Positions 23,464 to 27,016 of a stretch of DNA of 27,016 nucleotides are shown piece by piece. The number at the start of each line of letters is the position of its first letter. The stretch's first letter is position 1. The position numbers and the translations under genes were made by a program. Origin of the DNA: CAZIPZ01 sp964541075 (GTDB lineage Bacteria > Acidobacteriota > Terriglobia > 20CM-2-55-15); contig CAZIPZ010000026.1 of NCBI GenBank assembly GCA_964541075.1, forward strand, positions 1 to 27,016, given 5' to 3'. Below the pieces are notes generated by a model, which made no database searches, had not been told where the DNA came from, and saw only the letters and a program-made list of their open reading frames with translations.

Positions 23464-25869
23464 ATGTCCGGGGATCATCACATGACAATTGGGACCAATC
23501 ACCCTCAGCAAGGTTCGTACAGCGCGGCGAGGCAGGAGACGTGGGCAGCCTCGACGTTTCCGCTCGGGGCTCGCGTGGACGGTGGCGCCGCAACATTTGC
23601 CGTCTACTCGAAGAATGCAACCCGCGTGCTTCTCGAGATCTACGGCGGGGCTATCGGTGAGGCGGCGCGATTCGACTACTGGATGCAGCGCGGACCCGAT
23701 CACGTCTGGCGCGCCCGGGTTGCTGACGTGCCACGCGGCATTTTTTATGGGGTTCGATGCTGGGGACCGAACTGGCCGTTTTCCGCCGAGTGGCGCCGAG
23801 GCGGGAGCGGGGCAGGGTTTGTCGCAGACGTGGACGCGAGCGGTCACCGTTTCAATCCGAATAAGCTCTTGTTCGATCCTTACGCGCGTGAACTCTCCCA
23901 TGACCGCGAGACTCCCGACATGAAGGATGTGTATGACCATGACGCCGGCATGTACGGGTCAGGACCCGACCTTTATACGGGGCCCCGAAACCGATATACA
24001 CCTATTGCACGACGGCTTGTCGATACTGGCCCATGGGCGCCAAAGTCCGTGCTTGTCGAAGATCACACGTCCACCGGGACAAAACCACGGATCCTGCAGA
24101 AAGATGCGGCGATCTATGAGGCGCATGTTCGCGGCCTCACCCGGCATCCGTCGTCCACGCGTCTGGAGTCGTTCCTGCGCGGAATTCCAGGCTTCGAGGA
24201 GATCGTGAACGTTCCCGAAGCTCTTCGCGGAACGTATGCCGGAGCCGCATACATGGCCAAATACCTGAAGGCTCTAGGCTACACGGCCGTTGAATTCCTG
24301 CCTGTTCATGAGTTCGCGAACGATCTTAATCCGGAAGGTAGTCCAGGCTGGGACAGAGCTGTTGACGAGCCGCCGCATGGCAACTATTGGGGCTATATGA
24401 CGTATGGTTTCTTCGCTCCCGACTCGCGGTATGCGCACGATCGTTCCCCCGGCGGGCCGACGCGGGAATTCAAAAACATGGTGAAGACTTTTCACGATGA
24501 AGGTCTCGAGGTTTACCTCGATGTCGTGTACAACCACACGGGCGAAGGCGGACTCTGGGACGGTTCGGGCGATACGGCCGAGATCATGTGTATGCGCGGC
24601 TTCGACAACGCCGAGTATTATGCGCTGACGGGCGACAAACGCCACTACTGGGACAGCACCGGATGTGGCAACAATCTGGACGCTTCAAAGGAAGCGGTGC
24701 GAAGCTTGATTAAGGATTCACTTGAATACTGGGCGCGTGACATGGGAGTGGACGGTTTCCGATTCGATCTCGCAACCGTTCTCGGAAGAACCGGTCCAGG
24801 TTACAGCTTCGAAGGTGGAGCACGGCTGCTCGGTGAAATTGCAGAGATGGCTGAAGCGCAGCACTTCGAGGTCATCGCCGAAGCGTGGGATATCGGTGGA
24901 TATCACGTGGGCGACTTTCCAAAAGGTTGGGCCGAATGGAATGGCGAGTACCGGGATGCTGTGCGCCGGTTTCTGAAAGGTGACGCATGCATTGAACTGT
25001 TCGTACGATCCGTGAATGGCGACTTCCATCGTTTTCACGATCAGGGCGGGCCGCACAAATCTGTGAACTTCATCACCGCCCATGATGGCTTCACGCTTAT
25101 GGACCTGGTGAGCTATAACCAGAAGAACAACGGCGTAATCTGGCCCTTTGGTCCTTCCGACGGAGGCAGCGACTCCAATTTATCGTGGGATTCGGGCGGC
25201 GATCGGGCTCTGCGGCGGGCGCGTCTGCGGAACATGCTCACGGTGCAGCTTTTCTCGCGAGGCGTTCCAATGACGCTTGGCGGGGACGAATTTGGCCGCA
25301 CGCAGAACGGCAACAACAATCCTTACAAAATCGACAGCATTGGCGTGTGGCAAAACTTCGACATGATCGCGACGACTTCTCCCACCGCTGTTCCAACAGG
25401 TGGATCGGGGGCGTACCACGATAACTACGGCGATGACGGTAATCCCACCGGGACCAATGGACTGTTTCTCTTCGCCAAATTCCTTCTCAATCTCAGGAAG
25501 GCTCACGCCTGCCTGCGGCAGGATCGTTTCGGCGATCTCGCTCTGGATCACGGAGGCGACGTCACCTACTGGTTCAAGGGCCCTGATGGCCTGTCCGACT
25601 TCTACTGGGATGATCACTGCCTGCACTGGCGTATTGACGGAAGCGGCATCGGCGACGCCGATTTTATTCTGTTCATAAACATGTGGCGCGAACCCGTTCG
25701 GTTTGCTGTCCCTCCGCCCCGCCCAGACCGACGCTGGCTGCGCCTAATCGATACGGCGCCGTGGGCAGAGGTTCACGGAAACTGCTGGTCTGAGGGAAAT
25801 GCAGACGTCATGAACTTGGAGTACGGAGTCAATCCGCATTCAATTGTTGTCCTGTATGAGTCTCCTTGA
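23464..25869 (+). CDS. glgX: Glycogen debranching enzyme / isoamylase (GlgX-like, GH13)
   Basis: The 801-residue protein has an N-terminal CBM48-type domain (about 30-145), with F-P-L-G-A-R-V-D-G-G-A-A-T-F-A-V-Y-S and the F-D-P-Y-A-R-E-L strand end. A GH13 barrel follows: D353-V-V-Y-N-H, D430-G-F-R-F-D435 (nucleophile), E473 in V-I-A-E-A-W-D (acid/base), and D541 in T-A-H-D-G-F-T. The L-V-S-Y-N-Q-K-N-N segment and G-D-E-F-G-R-T-Q-x-G-N-N-N-P-Y are typical of GlgX/TreX enzymes that cleave alpha-1,6 branches. It is longer than the usual roughly 650-700 residues. An alternative ATG six codons on (23482) has a comparable ribosome site. No glycogen or trehalose gene is adjacent in the window. Confidence 0.92.
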   Translation: MSGDHHMTIGTNHPQQGSYSAARQETWAASTFPLGARVDGGAATFAVYSKNATRVLLEIYGGAIGEAARFDYWMQRGPDHVWRARVADVPRGIFYGVRCWGPNWPFSAEWRRGGSGAGFVADVDASGHRFNPNKLLFDPYARELSHDRETPDMKDVYDHDAGMYGSGPDLYTGPRNRYTPIARRLVDTGPWAPKSVLVEDHTSTGTKPRILQKDAAIYEAHVRGLTRHPSSTRLESFLRGIPGFEEIVNVPEALRGTYAGAAYMAKYLKALGYTAVEFLPVHEFANDLNPEGSPGWDRAVDEPPHGNYWGYMTYGFFAPDSRYAHDRSPGGPTREFKNMVKTFHDEGLEVYLDVVYNHTGEGGLWDGSGDTAEIMCMRGFDNAEYYALTGDKRHYWDSTGCGNNLDASKEAVRSLIKDSLEYWARDMGVDGFRFDLATVLGRTGPGYSFEGGARLLGEIAEMAEAQHFEVIAEAWDIGGYHVGDFPKGWAEWNGEYRDAVRRFLKGDACIELFVRSVNGDFHRFHDQGGPHKSVNFITAHDGFTLMDLVSYNQKNNGVIWPFGPSDGGSDSNLSWDSGGDRALRRARLRNMLTVQLFSRGVPMTLGGDEFGRTQNGNNNPYKIDSIGVWQNFDMIATTSPTAVPTGGSGAYHDNYGDDGNPTGTNGLFLFAKFLLNLRKAHACLRQDRFGDLALDHGGDVTYWFKGPDGLSDFYWDDHCLHWRIDGSGIGDADFILFINMWREPVRFAVPPPRPDRRWLRLIDTAPWAEVHGNCWSEGNADVMNLEYGVNPHSIVVLYESP

Positions 25870-26218
25870 AGGCGACGGATGGCTGTTGATGATGGCCAGT
25901 TGCCGTCATCTGGCTGAGGCCGATGGGCGATGCGTAGTTGAAATAGGTGTCGAGAAGGTGACGACCTCGTGGAACCTCTTTGGATCGTCAACCTCCTTGT
26001 CGCGAGCTGCGTGTTTCGGCCGATTAGAAATAAACGTTGTGACCGTAACTATTCCGGTCTGACTAAGCGAGCAATTCGTCGCAGATGCCAACTTCATCGC
26101 CCAACAAGAAGGTTCATGCGTTCGACATTGATCTGCCAACTTCCGTCCGGATTTCCGGAAAGAGTTGCAGTAAACGGCAGTCTATGGAAATCGAAAGGCG
26201 CTCAGCGATTGAGTCGAA
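25870..26218. other. Intergenic stretch, no gene seen
   Basis: No frame here has a recognisable product. A short GACCG-9-CGGTC hairpin is present at 26041-26059 without a T-run. The stretch separates the debranching enzyme gene from the tRNA-Gly fragment. Confidence 0.4.
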
Positions 26219-26260
26219 AGCGGGAGACGGGGATCGAACCCGCGACGTCCAGCTTGGAAA
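26219..26260 (-). other. 3' fragment of tRNA-Gly(UCC), probable integration-site (att) scar
   Basis: Read on the minus strand, bases 26260 to 26219 give an anticodon loop T-T-T-C-C-A-A, the 3' anticodon arm GCTGG, a short variable loop, a perfect T arm (GCGGG-TTCGATC-CCCGT), the acceptor arm CTCCCGC and a U73 discriminator, which fits tRNA-Gly. Beyond the anticodon loop the sequence no longer pairs: the expected CCAGC, D arm and GCGGGAG acceptor 5' strand are absent from the adjacent bases. This is therefore the 3' half only, as left by site-specific integration into a tRNA gene. CCA is not encoded. Confidence 0.7.
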
Positions 26261-26402
26261 AATGATCGGATCTAAAGAACTGCGATGTCGCCTTATTGCT
26301 CGAGTACCCCGCCTCCAGCGGCTAGGGTCGCAACGGAAAAGGACATTTCAGCATCTCAGTACTCACCCGACCAATATCGCACAATGAGGCCTCGTCAAAT
26401 TT

Positions 26403-27016
26403 TCATAAGCGATCGGGGGCGATCAAACGGCGCCAACGGGACGATCCGAGCATGAGGAGCCCGATACTCAACAAAGCAACCGTGGGGGGTTCAGGCACTT
26501 CTTCGTGATCCTCATCCTCGGGGGGCTCAATTGGCGATCCACCCTCAAACGAAGCGCCGCTGAAGAAGAACGCGGAGGAATAGATCTCGTCTCCGACATT
26601 TGCAACGTTCATCACCATCCGATATGTGCCGGCGCTCTGATTGTCAAAAGTGAAAACCGCGTGATTCCAGTCCGAACTGCCTCCGGTATAAGGACCATTT
26701 ACATCCCCTGGGTAGCGTCCTGGTCCGTACTGCGTCGCTTCTGCATCGCTGCAGGAAGTTCCTCCGGTAATGCCATTCAAGCACCACGTGTCACCTCTGA
26801 GCGTTGCGGCGCCCGGCGTCAGGATGAGTCCTGACGCTAGGTCGGAAAAGCCATAGCCAGGCACAACCTGGTTGTTGTCGCCCGTGCGCGCAGTGAAAAG
26901 ATTGAGGACGGAACCGCCTTCGGAAGGCACCAGGGCCATGTTGGCCCAATCTGAAAACGTCGAGGTGCCGTCATTGGTAGCGAACATGAAATCGAAGATC
27001 AGTCTCTGACCAGCCG
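26403..27016 (-). CDS. PEP-CTERM sorting-domain protein, 5'-partial
   Basis: The frame is still open at the right edge (A-G-Q-R-L-I-F-D-F precedes the first internal Met), so the true start and signal peptide lie outside the window; about 203 residues are visible. The body has F-D-F-M-F-A-T-N-D, typical of exported PEP-CTERM proteins, with two Cys in the middle that could form a disulfide. An acidic linker (E-P-P-E-D-E-D-H-E-E) leads to the sorting signal: V-P-E-P-P-T, a hydrophobic helix (V-A-L-L-S-I-G-L-L-M-L-G), then S-S-R-W-R-R-L. Exosortase recognises this tail, which implies the genome encodes one and makes an exopolysaccharide-associated surface. The function of the body is unknown. 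Confidence 0.85.
   Translation of the reverse strand, partial: AGQRLIFDFMFATNDGTSTFSDWANMALVPSEGGSVLNLFTARTGDNNQVVPGYGFSDLASGLILTPGAATLRGDTWCLNGITGGTSCSDAEATQYGPGRYPGDVNGPYTGGSSDWNHAVFTFDNQSAGTYRMVMNVANVGDEIYSSAFFFSGASFEGGSPIEPPEDEDHEEVPEPPTVALLSIGLLMLGSSRWRRLIAPDRL

Noticed and set aside
23428..23940. Minus-strand frame of 170 codons over the start of the debranching enzyme gene
   Set aside because: It overlaps the conserved CBM48 part of a well-supported gene on the other strand and has no recognisable product.
26219..26312. A complete 93-base tRNA with a long variable arm, possibly tRNA-Sec
   Set aside because: A GCGGGGT near 26312 pairs partly with the acceptor 3' strand, but no proper D arm or anticodon stem forms and there is no UCA anticodon. 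The 3' half matches tRNA-Gly(UCC) instead.
26085..26387. Plus-strand frame containing A-G-D-G-D-R-T-R-D
   Set aside because: That peptide is the usual artefact of translating the antisense of a tRNA 3' end; the stretch is better explained by the tRNA-Gly fragment.

Overview
The window is chromosomal or island DNA from an environmental Gram-negative bacterium. An RND efflux pump, an outer-membrane CopB and c-type cytochromes show two membranes. The PEP-CTERM protein, the DUF2934-type Hsp20 remnant, the haem-binding-domain protein and the DUF302 protein together suggest Acidobacteriota or a neighbouring phylum. That assignment is an inference from gene content. No rRNA, intact tRNA, integrase, transposase or CRISPR array is visible.

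Bases 1-11208 are a copper/silver resistance block. A CusB-like adaptor (cut by the left edge) and a CusA-like RND pump run on the plus strand. Convergent to them is a six-gene minus-strand operon: Cu(I) P1B-ATPase, a small Cys/His-rich exported protein, CopA multicopper oxidase, CopB, a membrane-anchored cytochrome c and a small exported DUF5666-like protein. Two junctions in it are ATGA overlaps. Divergent from the ATPase is an ECF sigma factor with a Cys-rich tail of the CorE type, which probably senses copper and drives the operon.

Bases 11322-17001 are mixed. They hold a degenerate beta-lactamase-like membrane protein, a gene-poor stretch with a 15-bp palindrome, and a very short gene at 12754 that looks like a selenoprotein. 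That gene has a strong Shine-Dalgarno, an in-frame TGA, and a hairpin at bacterial SECIS spacing. After it come a haem-binding protein, a PAP2 phosphatase overlapping a DgkA-type lipid kinase, a P-loop ATPase and an MgtC/DUF4010 membrane protein.

Bases 17035-22935 carry two further P-type ATPases: a P2-like pump of unclear substrate with a PEEFP motif, and a SERCA-like probable Ca2+ pump. Between them lie a DUF302 gene and a truncated Hsp20. Bases 23464-25869 encode a GlgX/isoamylase-type debranching enzyme. At 26219-26260 there is the 3' part of a tRNA-Gly(UCC) gene without its 5' half, which looks like an integration-site scar. The window ends inside a PEP-CTERM protein gene.

The genes share a theme of cation and metal homeostasis: copper is exported, oxidised and sensed on the left, and other cations are moved on the right. 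The two points most worth following up are the candidate 44-residue selenoprotein and the copper-sensing sigma factor with its divergent operon.
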